The notes under the pieces are model-generated. The model saw only the letters and a list, made by a program, of their open reading frames with translations, had not been told where the DNA came from and ran no database searches. From an uncultured Veillonella sp. (GTDB lineage: Bacteria; Bacillota; Negativicutes; Veillonellales; Veillonellaceae), in assembly GCA_900766125.1 (NCBI GenBank), contig CAAFUD010000086.1, positions 1 through 11,325 on the forward strand: 11,325 bases of DNA, given 5' to 3'. The position numbers and the translations under genes are program-made. Below are positions 1-6,830 of this stretch, piece after piece (position 1 is the stretch's first letter; every line of letters starts with the position of its first letter).

Positions 1-774
1 ATCTTCTGTAACTTCCGTCCAGACCGTGGTCGTGAGCTTACAAAAGCCTTAGTGTTGCCAGACTTTGATGGCTTTAACCGTGAACCATTATCTTTATACA
101 TGGCGACTATGACTAAATATGAAGATGGTTTACCAGTTCATATTGTGTATGAAAAGGACATTTTATCTGAAACACTAGGCGAAGTACTAAGCGTAGGTGG
201 CTATCGTCAATTGCGTATTGCTGAAACAGAGAAATACGCTCATGTTACGTATTTCTTCAACGGTGGTAAAGAGGAACCATTTGAAGGCGAGGACCGTGTT
301 CTCGTGAAATCTCCTCAAGTGGCAACCTATGATTTACAACCTGAAATGAGCGCTTATGAAGTGACTGATAAGGTTGTACAAGCCATTCAAGATGAAACGT
401 ATGACATGATTATCTTGAACTTTGCAAACCCAGATATGGTGGGGCATACAGGTAGCTTTGAAGCGGCTGTTAAAGCAGTTCAAGCAGTAGATACTTGTTT
501 AGATCGCATTGTAGAGGCTATACGCAGTAAGAATGGCCACTTGTTGATTACGGCAGACCATGGTAATGCAGAGCTCATGGTTAACCATGAAACCGGTAAG
601 GTTCATACGGCTCATACAACAAACTTAGTACCATTAATTTTAATGAGTGATACCCTTAAAACAGCTATATTAGAAGCTGGTAAATTATGTGATATTGCTC
701 CTACATTATTAGACTTGGCTGGCATAGAACAACCAGAATCTATGACAGGTCATAGTTTAGTACAAAAAGCATAA
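1..774 (+). CDS. gpmI: 2,3-bisphosphoglycerate-independent phosphoglycerate mutase, C-terminal half (5' end outside window)
   Basis: This cytoplasmic glycolytic enzyme interconverts 3-phosphoglycerate and 2-phosphoglycerate using two Mn ions. The frame is open from base 1, so the gene begins upstream; 257 residues are visible of the roughly 510 usual for the family. The fragment opens with the substrate-binding stretch NFRPDRGRE. Metal ligands are all present: Asp and His in NPDMVGHTG (visible codons 145 and 149), Asp-His in ADHGNAE (186-187), and the His of VHTAH (205). Their spacing matches D403, H407, D444, H445 and H462 of the Geobacillus enzyme almost exactly. The C-terminus (APTLLDLAGIEQPESMTGHSL) is the normal family end, so the gene is intact here. 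It lies 115 bp before eno, which takes the next glycolytic step. Family assignment is secure. Confidence 0.97.
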   Translation: MFCNFRPDRGRELTKALVLPDFDGFNREPLSLYMATMTKYEDGLPVHIVYEKDILSETLGEVLSVGGYRQLRIAETEKYAHVTYFFNGGKEEPFEGEDRVLVKSPQVATYDLQPEMSAYEVTDKVVQAIQDETYDMIILNFANPDMVGHTGSFEAAVKAVQAVDTCLDRIVEAIRSKNGHLLITADHGNAELMVNHETGKVHTAHTTNLVPLILMSDTLKTAILEAGKLCDIAPTLLDLAGIEQPESMTGHSLVQKA

Positions 775-795
775 TATAGAAGTTTCACTATATTA
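772..795 (+). other. AT-rich hairpin overlapping the gpmI stop codon
   Basis: The arms TAATATAG (772-779) and CTATATTA (788-795) are perfectly complementary around an 8-nt loop. There is no T-run after it and the stem has only two G-C pairs, so it is a poor rho-independent terminator. It could stabilise a processed 3' end between gpmI and eno, or be chance in AT-rich DNA. Confidence 0.2.
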
Positions 796-836
796 GTAGT
801 TAACAAGAGTTATAACCTATATGGTTTTGCTCAATA

Positions 837-862
837 TATAATATCTGTCGCATGACAGTTAT
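837..862 (+). promoter_or_regulatory. Possible eno promoter -10 and overlapping inverted repeat
   Basis: A perfect TATAAT lies at 837-842, but no good -35 sits 16-18 bp upstream, so the promoter call is weak. Directly after it, CTGTC (845-849), GCAT, GACAG (854-858) forms an inverted repeat. It extends to ATA/TAT (841-843 and 860-862) after one mismatch. If TATAAT is used, transcription would start inside the repeat, a position that fits an operator; otherwise it is a 5'-UTR hairpin. eno's ribosome site GAGGTG (879-884) is left free. Confidence 0.3.
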
Positions 863-889
863 CCCATTAGATTTTTATGAGGTGAAAAT

Positions 890-2173
890 ATGGCAGTAAT
901 TGAACAAGTCATTGCAAGAGAAATTTTAGATTCCCGCGGTAACCCAACTGTTGAAGTTGAAGTATGTTTAGAAGATGGCACTATTGCAACAGCTGCAGTT
1001 CCATCTGGTGCTTCCACAGGTAAGTTTGAAGCTGTAGAATTACGTGATGGTGATAAATCCCGTTACTCCGGTAAAGGTGTATTAACAGCTATCGATAATG
1101 TAAATGCTAAAATCGGTCCTGCCATTATTGGTTATGATGCGACTGAACAAGTAGCCATCGATAACTTGATGTTGAAATTAGATGGTACAGACAATAAATC
1201 TAACCTCGGTGCTAATGCAATTCTTGGTGTATCTATGGCAGTAGCTCGTGCAGCAGCTGAATCCTTAGACTTGCCATTATTTGCATACCTTGGCGGTTTC
1301 AACGCAAAAGAATTGCCAGTTCCTATGATGAACATCTTGAATGGTGGCGCACATGCGGATAATAACGTAGATATTCAAGAATTCATGATCATGCCTGTAG
1401 GCGCTACTTCCTTCGCAGAAGCTCTTCGCAGCTGTGCAGAAGTATATCACACATTGAAATCTGTACTTCATGATAAAGGTCTTAGCACCGCCGTAGGTGA
1501 CGAAGGTGGCTTTGCTCCTAACTTGGCATCCAACGAAGAAGCGTTAGAAGTAATTTGTGAAGCTATTAAAGCGGCAGGTTATGAACCTGGTAAAGACTTT
1601 AAATTAGCTCTTGATTCTGCATCTTCTGAATTCTATGAAGATGGTAAATACAATTTAGCTGGCGAAGGCAAAGTTAAAACAGCTGCTGAAATGGTAGATT
1701 TCTACGAGTACTTAGTAGGTAAATATCCAATCGTATCCATCGAAGATGGTCTTGCAGAAGAAGATTGGGATGGCTGGAAATTATTGACAGAACGCCTTGG
1801 CGACCGCGTACAACTCGTTGGTGATGATTTATTCGTAACTAATACAAAACGTTTGGCTCGCGGTATTGAGCTTGGTGTAGGTAACTCTATTCTTGTAAAA
1901 GTAAACCAAATCGGTACTTTAACAGAAGCATTCGATGCTATGGAACTTGCCAAACGCGCAGGTTATACATGTGTAGTATCTCACCGCTCTGGTGAAACAG
2001 AAGATACATTCATTGCTGATATTGCAGTAGCTGTAAATGCTGGTCAAATTAAGACTGGTGCACCAGCTCGTTCTGAACGTGTAGCTAAATATAATCAATT
2101 GCTTCGCATTGAAGAAATGTTATACGAAACAGCACAATATAAAGGTAATGACGTTTTTTATAACTTAAAATAA
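890..2173 (+). CDS. eno: Enolase (phosphopyruvate hydratase)
   Basis: The enzyme dehydrates 2-phosphoglycerate to phosphoenolpyruvate in glycolysis; it is Mg-dependent, cytoplasmic, and also often found in the RNA degradosome or at the cell surface. At 427 residues it is full length for bacteria. Seen in the sequence: N-terminal SRGNPTVEVEV and the flexible loop SGASTGKFEAVELRDGD; catalytic acid E205 in GDEGGFAPN; metal ligands D242 (LALDSAS), E285 (SIEDGL) and D312 (VGDDLF); catalytic base K337 in LVKVNQIGT; and the signature SHRSGETEDTFIADIAV. The ATG at 890 has GAGGTG five bases upstream. Codon use is heavily biased (GGT, GTA, CGT), as in highly expressed genes, unlike the pilus genes downstream. 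A strong terminator follows 25 bp after the stop. Identification is certain. Confidence 0.99.
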   Translation: MAVIEQVIAREILDSRGNPTVEVEVCLEDGTIATAAVPSGASTGKFEAVELRDGDKSRYSGKGVLTAIDNVNAKIGPAIIGYDATEQVAIDNLMLKLDGTDNKSNLGANAILGVSMAVARAAAESLDLPLFAYLGGFNAKELPVPMMNILNGGAHADNNVDIQEFMIMPVGATSFAEALRSCAEVYHTLKSVLHDKGLSTAVGDEGGFAPNLASNEEALEVICEAIKAAGYEPGKDFKLALDSASSEFYEDGKYNLAGEGKVKTAAEMVDFYEYLVGKYPIVSIEDGLAEEDWDGWKLLTERLGDRVQLVGDDLFVTNTKRLARGIELGVGNSILVKVNQIGTLTEAFDAMELAKRAGYTCVVSHRSGETEDTFIADIAVAVNAGQIKTGAPARSERVAKYNQLLRIEEMLYETAQYKGNDVFYNLK

Positions 2174-2198
2174 AAATCGTCTTAGCTAAAAGTTCAAT

Positions 2199-2225
2199 AA
2201 GGGCGCCCTTCGGGGCGCCTTTTTT
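2199..2225 (+). terminator. Rho-independent terminator after eno
   Basis: GGCGCCC (2202-2208), loop TTCG, GGGCGCC (2213-2219) form a GC-rich stem closed by the extra-stable C(UUCG)G tetraloop, extended at the base by AA/TT pairs. A run of six T follows (2220-2225). It separates the glycolysis unit from the pilus locus. Confidence 0.95.
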
Positions 2226-2301
2226 GCATGCCCAAAAATAGAAAAGTTTTCGCTTCGTGGATTTTTAAAAATAAAAAAGGGATTTTGGTGATGATGTCGA
2301 A

Positions 2302-2361
2302 ACCTATAACGCCATACGCTAGTGTGAGGTAAAAACATACCGCAAGGTATAGGAGGTGACC
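2302..2361 (+). promoter_or_regulatory. Structured leader before the pilus operon
   Basis: Two adjacent hairpins can form. The first has ACCT (2302-2305) pairing with AGGT (2327-2330), enclosing CATAC/GTGTG (2313-2317/2322-2326) around loop GCTA. The second is a perfect 5-bp stem ATACC/GGTAT (2337-2341/2346-2350) closed by the GNRA loop GCAA. In competition, CCTATA (2303-2308) is fully complementary to TATAGG (2348-2353), which contains the start of the Shine-Dalgarno sequence. A weak -10 (TATAAC, 2305-2310, poor -35) overlaps the 5' part; if it is the true promoter, the upstream arm is not transcribed. I could not match it to a known riboswitch. Confidence 0.3.
2351..2359 (+). promoter_or_regulatory. 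Ribosome binding site fixing the pilB-type ATPase start
   Basis: AGGAGGTGA is a near-perfect Shine-Dalgarno sequence. The in-frame GTG at 2356 lies inside it and cannot be the start; the ATG at 2362, five bases after AGGAGG, is. Confidence 0.85.
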
Positions 2362-3372
2362 ATGTATGTAGACGTAACATTAGACGACATTATCCTATAT
2401 GCTTTAGAACATCATGTCAGCGATATTCACTTTGATCCCACAAAAAGTGGCGTCCAAGTTCGGTTACGACAAGATGGATTACTACGAACAAATATGACTG
2501 TGACTTCTGAAGAGGCTGAACTTATTATAAACCGCATCAAGGTTTGTAGTGCATTAGATATTAGTGAAAAAAGATTGCCTCAAGATGGTCGATGGGCTTG
2601 GAGTCATAAGAATACATCTGTAACAATGCGCGTATCCACATTGCCTAGCCTATATGGTGAGACTTTGGTCTGCCGACTTATGGGAAATGAAGGGAGTCAT
2701 AAAGACTTAACAGCCTTAGGTATGCGTGCAGATATTTTTGAGCATATTAAACAATTACTAAAACGTCCTTATGGCTTACTTCTAATCTGTGGACCTACAG
2801 GTAGTGGTAAAACGGCTACGTTATATGCCATGTTACGCATGTTAAATCTGGAGGAAACAAAGCTCATATGTCTTGAAGATCCCGTAGAGGCTGAAATTAA
2901 AGGAGCCATACAAATTGGTATTAATGAGAAGATTGGCTTTACATTTGCCAAAGGGCTTAGATCAGTGCTACGGCAAGATCCAGATACGATTATGATTGGT
3001 GAAATCAGGGATAAGGAGACTGCAGAGCTGGCCGTTAAATCTGCTTTAACAGGGCATCGAGTGTTATCTACAATTCATACTAACACAGCTATTGGTGTTG
3101 TAACGCGTCTCATGGATATGGGGGTAGAACCGTATTTAATACGGGCTACTTTAATGGGGGTAATAGCGCAACGTTTAGTTCGAAAATTTGATGGCACCAC
3201 GTATCATGGACGGACTGCGCTCTTTGAATATTTAGAAATACCAACCAATTCAGTTCACTGGGATCAATTAGAAGCACATTTACTTTTGTCCCTAGAGGAT
3301 TCCGCTCGTGAAGCTGTATCTCAGCATGTTACATCGATAGAGGAGGTGCATCGTTGTGGACTCATGCTGTAA
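2362..3372 (+). CDS. pilB: Type IV pilus / competence-pilus extension ATPase, short PilB/GspE/ComGA type
   Basis: This cytoplasmic hexameric secretion ATPase is expected to drive pilus polymerisation through the platform protein PilC. The N2 domain (about residues 1-115) carries SDIHFDP and LPQDGRW. The RecA-like domain has Walker A GPTGSGKT (144-151), Asp box LEDPVE (171-176), Walker B with E214 in MIGEIRD, and the His box TGHRVLSTIH (H232, H239). The end TSIEEVHRCG is the usual family end. At 336 residues it lacks the roughly 150-residue N1 domain of PilB/GspE, and the tetracysteine zinc loop is replaced by a short KFDGTTYHGR link, making it closest in size to ComGA. Pairing with a separate PilT next door supports the extension role. 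It overlaps pilT by 17 bases. The extension/PilB function is inferred from context. Confidence 0.88.
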   Translation: MYVDVTLDDIILYALEHHVSDIHFDPTKSGVQVRLRQDGLLRTNMTVTSEEAELIINRIKVCSALDISEKRLPQDGRWAWSHKNTSVTMRVSTLPSLYGETLVCRLMGNEGSHKDLTALGMRADIFEHIKQLLKRPYGLLLICGPTGSGKTATLYAMLRMLNLEETKLICLEDPVEAEIKGAIQIGINEKIGFTFAKGLRSVLRQDPDTIMIGEIRDKETAELAVKSALTGHRVLSTIHTNTAIGVVTRLMDMGVEPYLIRATLMGVIAQRLVRKFDGTTYHGRTALFEYLEIPTNSVHWDQLEAHLLLSLEDSAREAVSQHVTSIEEVHRCGLML

Positions 3373-4375
3373 TAGTGGAAGTTTAGAAACCATTGTTGAA
3401 CAAGCAATACAATTATCATCCACAGATATTCATCTACAATGTGGTGAGCCTATCTATTTGCGACATGGTGATGGATTGAAGGCTACTTCGTTTATATGTA
3501 CTACTATCTTAATTGAAGATATTTTACGACGTTGTGGTATAGCCTCTTATGAATGGCAATCTCTCGATGAAGCTTGTTCCTGTTGTGGCGTGCGTATACG
3601 TGTTCATCTATATAAGGCTAATCAAACGATATGTGGGACACTGCGGTTATTGTGCCATCAACAACTTAAGCTAGAGGATAACAGTGAAGGACATTTACTT
3701 CAAAAACTATGTGAAGCACATGATGGTCTATTGCTTGTATGCGGGCCTACAGGTAGTGGGAAAAGTTTTACCTTAGCCTGTTGTATTGACTATATAAATC
3801 AAACTATGGAGCGTCATATCATTACCTTAGAAGACCCCATAGAATTTGAGTTTAAGCCTAAGAAATCTTTAATTCATCAACGCCAATTAGGTGCCGACAT
3901 TAAGTCTATGTCTAATGGTATTCGCGATGCATTGCGGGAGGACCCAGATGTCATTATGGTTGGAGAGCTTCGAGATCGTGAAACATTAGAGGCTGCTCTT
4001 CATGCGGCTGAAACGGGGCATCTTGTGATGGCCACTATGCATACGCAAAGGGCCGTGATGGCTGTTCACCGCATGATTTCACTATTTCCTGGTGAACAAC
4101 AAGAGGAGATTCGCAGTCAAATATCTCAAGTGTTACGTGCTGTTATATGTCAACGACTTCTTCGGTGGAATAAAAAGTTTATTACCATTCGGGATATTTT
4201 GTTAAACACTCATGCAGTAGCAAATTTAATACGCACTCGTAAGGAACCGCAAATCATCTCTATTCAAGAAACACAACTGCCTATGAAAACACTAGAAATG
4301 GCCGTACGAGATGTAAAAGCACAATATGGAACGCAGCATCAACTACATATGCTATTAGATCAACAATTATCGTAG
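3356..4375 (+). CDS. pilT: PilT-type pilus retraction ATPase
   Basis: The product is a cytoplasmic hexameric ATPase expected to depolymerise pili for retraction, twitching and DNA uptake. Its 339 residues match PilT length. Walker A GPTGSGKS has K136, the Asp box LEDPIEFEF is at 158-166, Walker B E204 lies in MVGELRD, and the His box has H222 and H229. These positions coincide with Pseudomonas PilT numbering. The C-terminal AIRNLIRE motif appears as AVANLIRTRK, so it is diverged. It is unusually cysteine-rich: 15 Cys, 14 in the first 145 residues, including CSCC (74-77) and CC pairs at 4-5 and 144-145. The start is GTG at 3356, nine bases after GAGGAGG, inside the end of the preceding ATPase gene, which suggests translational coupling. 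A second extension-type ATPase is a less likely alternative. Confidence 0.88.
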   Translation: MDSCCNSGSLETIVEQAIQLSSTDIHLQCGEPIYLRHGDGLKATSFICTTILIEDILRRCGIASYEWQSLDEACSCCGVRIRVHLYKANQTICGTLRLLCHQQLKLEDNSEGHLLQKLCEAHDGLLLVCGPTGSGKSFTLACCIDYINQTMERHIITLEDPIEFEFKPKKSLIHQRQLGADIKSMSNGIRDALREDPDVIMVGELRDRETLEAALHAAETGHLVMATMHTQRAVMAVHRMISLFPGEQQEEIRSQISQVLRAVICQRLLRWNKKFITIRDILLNTHAVANLIRTRKEPQIISIQETQLPMKTLEMAVRDVKAQYGTQHQLHMLLDQQLS

Positions 4376-4383
4376 GTGCAGAT

Positions 4384-5559
4384 ATGGAGGCTTATGAATA
4401 TGTCGTAAAAAATGAGAATAATGAAACAGTAAAAGGTTTGATGTGGGCAGATTCAGAACAGGAGGTCGGTACACGGTTAAAACGTGATGGATACAAAATT
4501 TATAAAATCACTCTACAAGTGAATAAGAAAAAGCATAAGTGGAATCATACCATGGTGGTAGATGTAACCTATCAATTGGGATTACTCATCGAGTCTGGTG
4601 TGCCTTTACGGAGGGCATTACAGTTACTCTGTCATGGGAAGCGAGGGCTTTTATATACAGCCCTCTATGAATCGATTGAAAGAGGCCAAACCTTATCGCA
4701 AGCATTGCGTAGTGAAGGCTGCCCTGCGATAGCCTTAGCACTACTAGAAAGTGGAGAGGCAGCAGGCACTTTAGGTGAAAGCTTACAATACATTTCACGT
4801 CACTATGACTGGGAGCGACAATTGCGACAAAAGGTTATGAGTGCTATTTCTTATCCTATATTTCTTCTTCTCATGATGAACGTATTCTTTCTCGTTACCA
4901 TCCTGTTTATCATTCCATCCTTTGAGAAGGTTTTTACTACCATGCATATTACATTACCATTGATGACACGAGCCCTCTTTGCATTAGGACAAGGGTTAAA
5001 GAGTCATCCTATATTAGTCTTTATTATGCAGTGTGTAGGGATAGGTGCTTTAGTCTTTGCATACCATCAACATAGTATAAAACACAAAGTACATCGTTGG
5101 CTTTGGCTGTTGGCTCACCGATACCAATGGATGACCTGCATTTACTATACAAGTATGCTAAAGGTTTGGGCCCTTTTGTTAGATTCTGGAATTTCTATTA
5201 TTCATACTATGAATATCACAAGACCTTTATGGGGCAATATGTATGGTGCCGAATGTAGTGAGAAAGTAGAGGCAAAGTTATTAACTGGCCATTCTTTTGA
5301 AGAGAGCCTTAGAACTGAGAATATTGGAAATTCCTTTATATGGCAAATGATTTCTATTGGTGAGGAAAGTGGAGAGCTCGTTAAGATGCTACACCATTGT
5401 GGTCATTACTATGAATCTATACTTTCAAAATATATCGCTCGACTAGAGAGGCTTTTAGAACCAATTTTGCTAACTGTAATGGGAATTGGTGTAGCCGTTT
5501 TAGTTGTATCTGTTATGTATCCATTATTTACGTCTATTGCTAAGTTGGGAGGGCAATAG
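4384..5559 (+). CDS. pilC: Type IV pilus inner-membrane platform protein PilC/GspF/ComGB
   Basis: The product is a polytopic inner-membrane protein that sits at the centre of the ATPase ring and feeds pilins into the fibre. At 391 residues it has family length. An N-terminal region (YEYVVKNENNETVKG, with an eA/L/G-type helix) precedes two T2SSF repeats, about 57-180 and 250-385. Each carries the GESGELG-like signature: LLESGEAAGTLGESL and ISIGEESGELVKML. Membrane helices are predicted near 152-178, 209-227 and 360-382. The ATG at 4384 follows AGGTG that overlaps the pilT stop codon; the gap to pilT is only 8 bases. It is followed by a 72-bp gap before the major pilin, containing a weak hairpin TATAGT/ACTATA (5565-5580) without a T-tail. 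Confidence 0.95.
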   Translation: MEAYEYVVKNENNETVKGLMWADSEQEVGTRLKRDGYKIYKITLQVNKKKHKWNHTMVVDVTYQLGLLIESGVPLRRALQLLCHGKRGLLYTALYESIERGQTLSQALRSEGCPAIALALLESGEAAGTLGESLQYISRHYDWERQLRQKVMSAISYPIFLLLMMNVFFLVTILFIIPSFEKVFTTMHITLPLMTRALFALGQGLKSHPILVFIMQCVGIGALVFAYHQHSIKHKVHRWLWLLAHRYQWMTCIYYTSMLKVWALLLDSGISIIHTMNITRPLWGNMYGAECSEKVEAKLLTGHSFEESLRTENIGNSFIWQMISIGEESGELVKMLHHCGHYYESILSKYIARLERLLEPILLTVMGIGVAVLVVSVMYPLFTSIAKLGGQ

Positions 5560-5620
5560 CTATTTATAGTTAGCACTATAGAGGTCAATATAAATGGATA
5601 GCTGTTATTTAATCATTATA

Positions 5621-5626
5621 AGGAGG
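5621..5626 (+). promoter_or_regulatory. Strong ribosome binding site of the major pilin
   Basis: AGGAGG lies five bases before ATG 5632. It fixes that start, and hence the unusually long leader peptide, because the only alternative start before the cleavage site (ATG 5650) has no comparable site. High translation fits a major pilin. Confidence 0.85.
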
Positions 5627-5631
5627 ATATT

Positions 5632-6078
5632 ATGAGTTCTGTTATACATATGGTTCATGGTTTAAATTCTCGATTAGAACTATGTGGTCAATGGGTTTTA
5701 GACCACTTACATATTTCTCGTGTTCGGGAAAATCTCAAGAAGTCGAGAAAAGGGGGCTTTACCCTTGTTGAGTTAATGGTTGTAGTAGCCGTTATTGCCA
5801 TATTGGCAGCTATTGCGATGCCACAATTCTTATCGGCTGCTGATAGAGCACGAAATGCGAAGGAAACGGCAGATATTCAAATAATTAAAAATGCAACGCA
5901 GCTCTATATGATCGACAAAAATGTAGATACACCACCAACTGTAGAAAATCTATATAAAGAAGGTTATCTTACAGAACATGTTAAGACTGCAAAGGATAAG
6001 GAATATACCATTACTTACGAAGTGGTTAATGGCGGTACTGCAAAAGCAGTTGTAGTTAAAGCACCTGATGCACCTTAA
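5632..6078 (+). CDS. pilA: Major type IV pilin, ComGC/PulG-like, with a 42-residue leader
   Basis: This is the probable main subunit of the pilus. The class III signal is clear: SRKGG|FTLVELMVV, cleaved after G42 with F43 at +1 and the invariant Glu at +5 (E47), then a hydrophobic helix to about residue 67. Mature protein would be 106 residues, small for a pilin. It has a ComGC/PulG-like pattern (NATQLYMIDKN, PTVENLYKEGYL) and no cysteine, so no C-terminal disulfide loop. The leader is far longer than the usual 6-25 residues; there is no ATG, GTG or TTG codon between M7 and the cleavage site, so the length is not a start-call error. It lies directly after pilC, as comGC follows comGB. Pilin is certain; that it is the major one is inferred from its position and strong ribosome site. 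Confidence 0.93.
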   Translation: MSSVIHMVHGLNSRLELCGQWVLDHLHISRVRENLKKSRKGGFTLVELMVVVAVIAILAAIAMPQFLSAADRARNAKETADIQIIKNATQLYMIDKNVDTPPTVENLYKEGYLTEHVKTAKDKEYTITYEVVNGGTAKAVVVKAPDAP

Positions 6079-6091
6079 CGTAACTTATATC

Positions 6092-6160
6092 TAGAATTTA
6101 GCATCTAGCATCTAATATCAGTATCAAGTAACTAGTATTTAGTATTTAGTATTTAATGTG
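6092..6160 (+). repeat. AT-rich 7-bp tandem repeats between pilA and the prepilin peptidase
   Basis: Two blocks of heptamers are visible. Block 1 (6092-6119) reads TAGAATT, TAGCATC, TAGCATC, TAATATC. Block 2 (6133-6160) reads TAGTATT three times, then TAATGTG. Thirteen bases separate them. The exact copies (two and three) suggest slipped-strand duplication. No gene, terminator or clear promoter was found in the 6079-6263 gap that holds them. Confidence 0.7.
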
Positions 6161-6251
6161 CATGTATTAATGATAGGAATGTAGTTTTAGGTTTTCATAT
6201 ATATGTAGTTATATCAATCGTTAGATTTACATATCTATAGTTGATTGTATG

Positions 6252-6257
6252 GAAGGA
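6252..6257 (+). promoter_or_regulatory. Ribosome binding site choosing the prepilin peptidase start
   Basis: GAAGGA lies six bases before ATG 6264. An in-frame ATG at 6249 has no such site upstream, so 6264 is preferred. Confidence 0.65.
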
Positions 6258-6263
6258 CAAGGT

Positions 6264-6830
6264 ATGAAAGGGACGCATTATGTTATAGCCCTGATCGTGT
6301 ATATAGCATCCATAGTACTACCTATTATAGTTTCATCCCAGGTAATATCCTTTATTCACGTTGCTTTGTATGCTGTGTTTTCACTCATCATCATAGCAGG
6401 TGCTACCATCGATATGCATTACTATATATTACCTGATGAAGGGGCCTTGGTGCTTGTTATAGGTGGCATTTTGTACAGCTTTCTAAATGATAAGTCTATG
6501 CTTATAACAATCATAAGTGTTATGACTGTAGGTACTATTACATATGGACTTCGTCTTATTAGTCATAAAGGTTTTGGACTAGGCGATGTGAAATGGTTTT
6601 CTGCTATTTCCATGTGGCTTACGCCCTGGGAGATTATATGCTTTTTTTACGTAGCCTTTTGCGTTGGTTCTCTCTATCTCTTACTAACGAGCTATCGTAA
6701 TCGATATATTCCATTTGGTCCCTTTCTATGCTTTGGTGGTTGGTGTGCCTTACATGGCGGGTCCTATATGGAGGTGTTATATCAATGGTTAAGGCACAAC
6801 CTATACATCATCAGTTTGGCTCTTTGTTAG
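6264..6830 (+). CDS. pilD: Prepilin peptidase (A24 family), short form without methylase domain
   Basis: This is an integral-membrane aspartic protease expected to cut the leaders of PilA and the minor pilins. The two catalytic aspartates are visible: D50 in GATIDMHYYILPD and D108 in the GxGD motif GFGLGDVK. Hydrophobic segments fill the rest, about six membrane spans. At 188 residues it lacks the N-terminal domain of PilD with its CxxC pairs, which carries the methyltransferase activity towards pilin residue +1. The ATG at 6264 is chosen on its ribosome site; the upstream ATG 6249 would add five residues. The 3' end overlaps the next gene by 46 bases, and that gene's ribosome site lies inside this one. 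Family is sure; the missing domain is seen directly, while its consequence is inference. Confidence 0.92.
   Translation: MKGTHYVIALIVYIASIVLPIIVSSQVISFIHVALYAVFSLIIIAGATIDMHYYILPDEGALVLVIGGILYSFLNDKSMLITIISVMTVGTITYGLRLISHKGFGLGDVKWFSAISMWLTPWEIICFFYVAFCVGSLYLLLTSYRNRYIPFGPFLCFGGWCALHGGSYMEVLYQWLRHNLYIISLALC

Noticed and set aside
1132..1953. Minus-strand open frames inside eno (1132-1335, 1277-1471, 1702-1953)
   Set aside because: They are antisense to a strongly coding gene, have no ribosome sites and no recognisable protein motifs.
2281..2330. Possible fluoride riboswitch (GGTGATG followed by TATAACGCC)
   Set aside because: The first letters resemble the consensus, but P1 lacks a CACC partner, the pseudoknot partner is absent and no UGAU element follows.
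2281..2361. c-di-GMP-I or -II riboswitch before the pilus genes
   Set aside because: The conserved core segments (such as GGACGCAAAGCC, or the class II core) are not present; only small hairpins are seen.
2356..2361. GTG start for the first ATPase at 2356
   Set aside because: The GTG is part of the Shine-Dalgarno AGGAGGTGA; ATG 2362 is correctly spaced from it.
2186..2380. Minus-strand open frame across the eno terminator and pilus leader
   Set aside because: It runs through the terminator stem, has no ribosome site and resembles no protein.
5565..5580. Hairpin TATAGT-TAGC-ACTATA between pilC and pilA as a terminator
   Set aside because: Six AT-rich pairs with no T-run after it; not enough for termination, and similar TATAG/CTATA pairs occur elsewhere in this AT-rich DNA.
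6079..6263. Small RNA or CRISPR-like array in the pilA-pilD gap
   Set aside because: Repeat units are only 7 bp, adjacent and without spacers; no promoter plus terminator pair is visible.
6245..6436. Plus-strand open frame of 63 codons overlapping the prepilin peptidase
   Set aside because: It is a shadow of the pilD frame; the peptidase frame carries the catalytic motifs.
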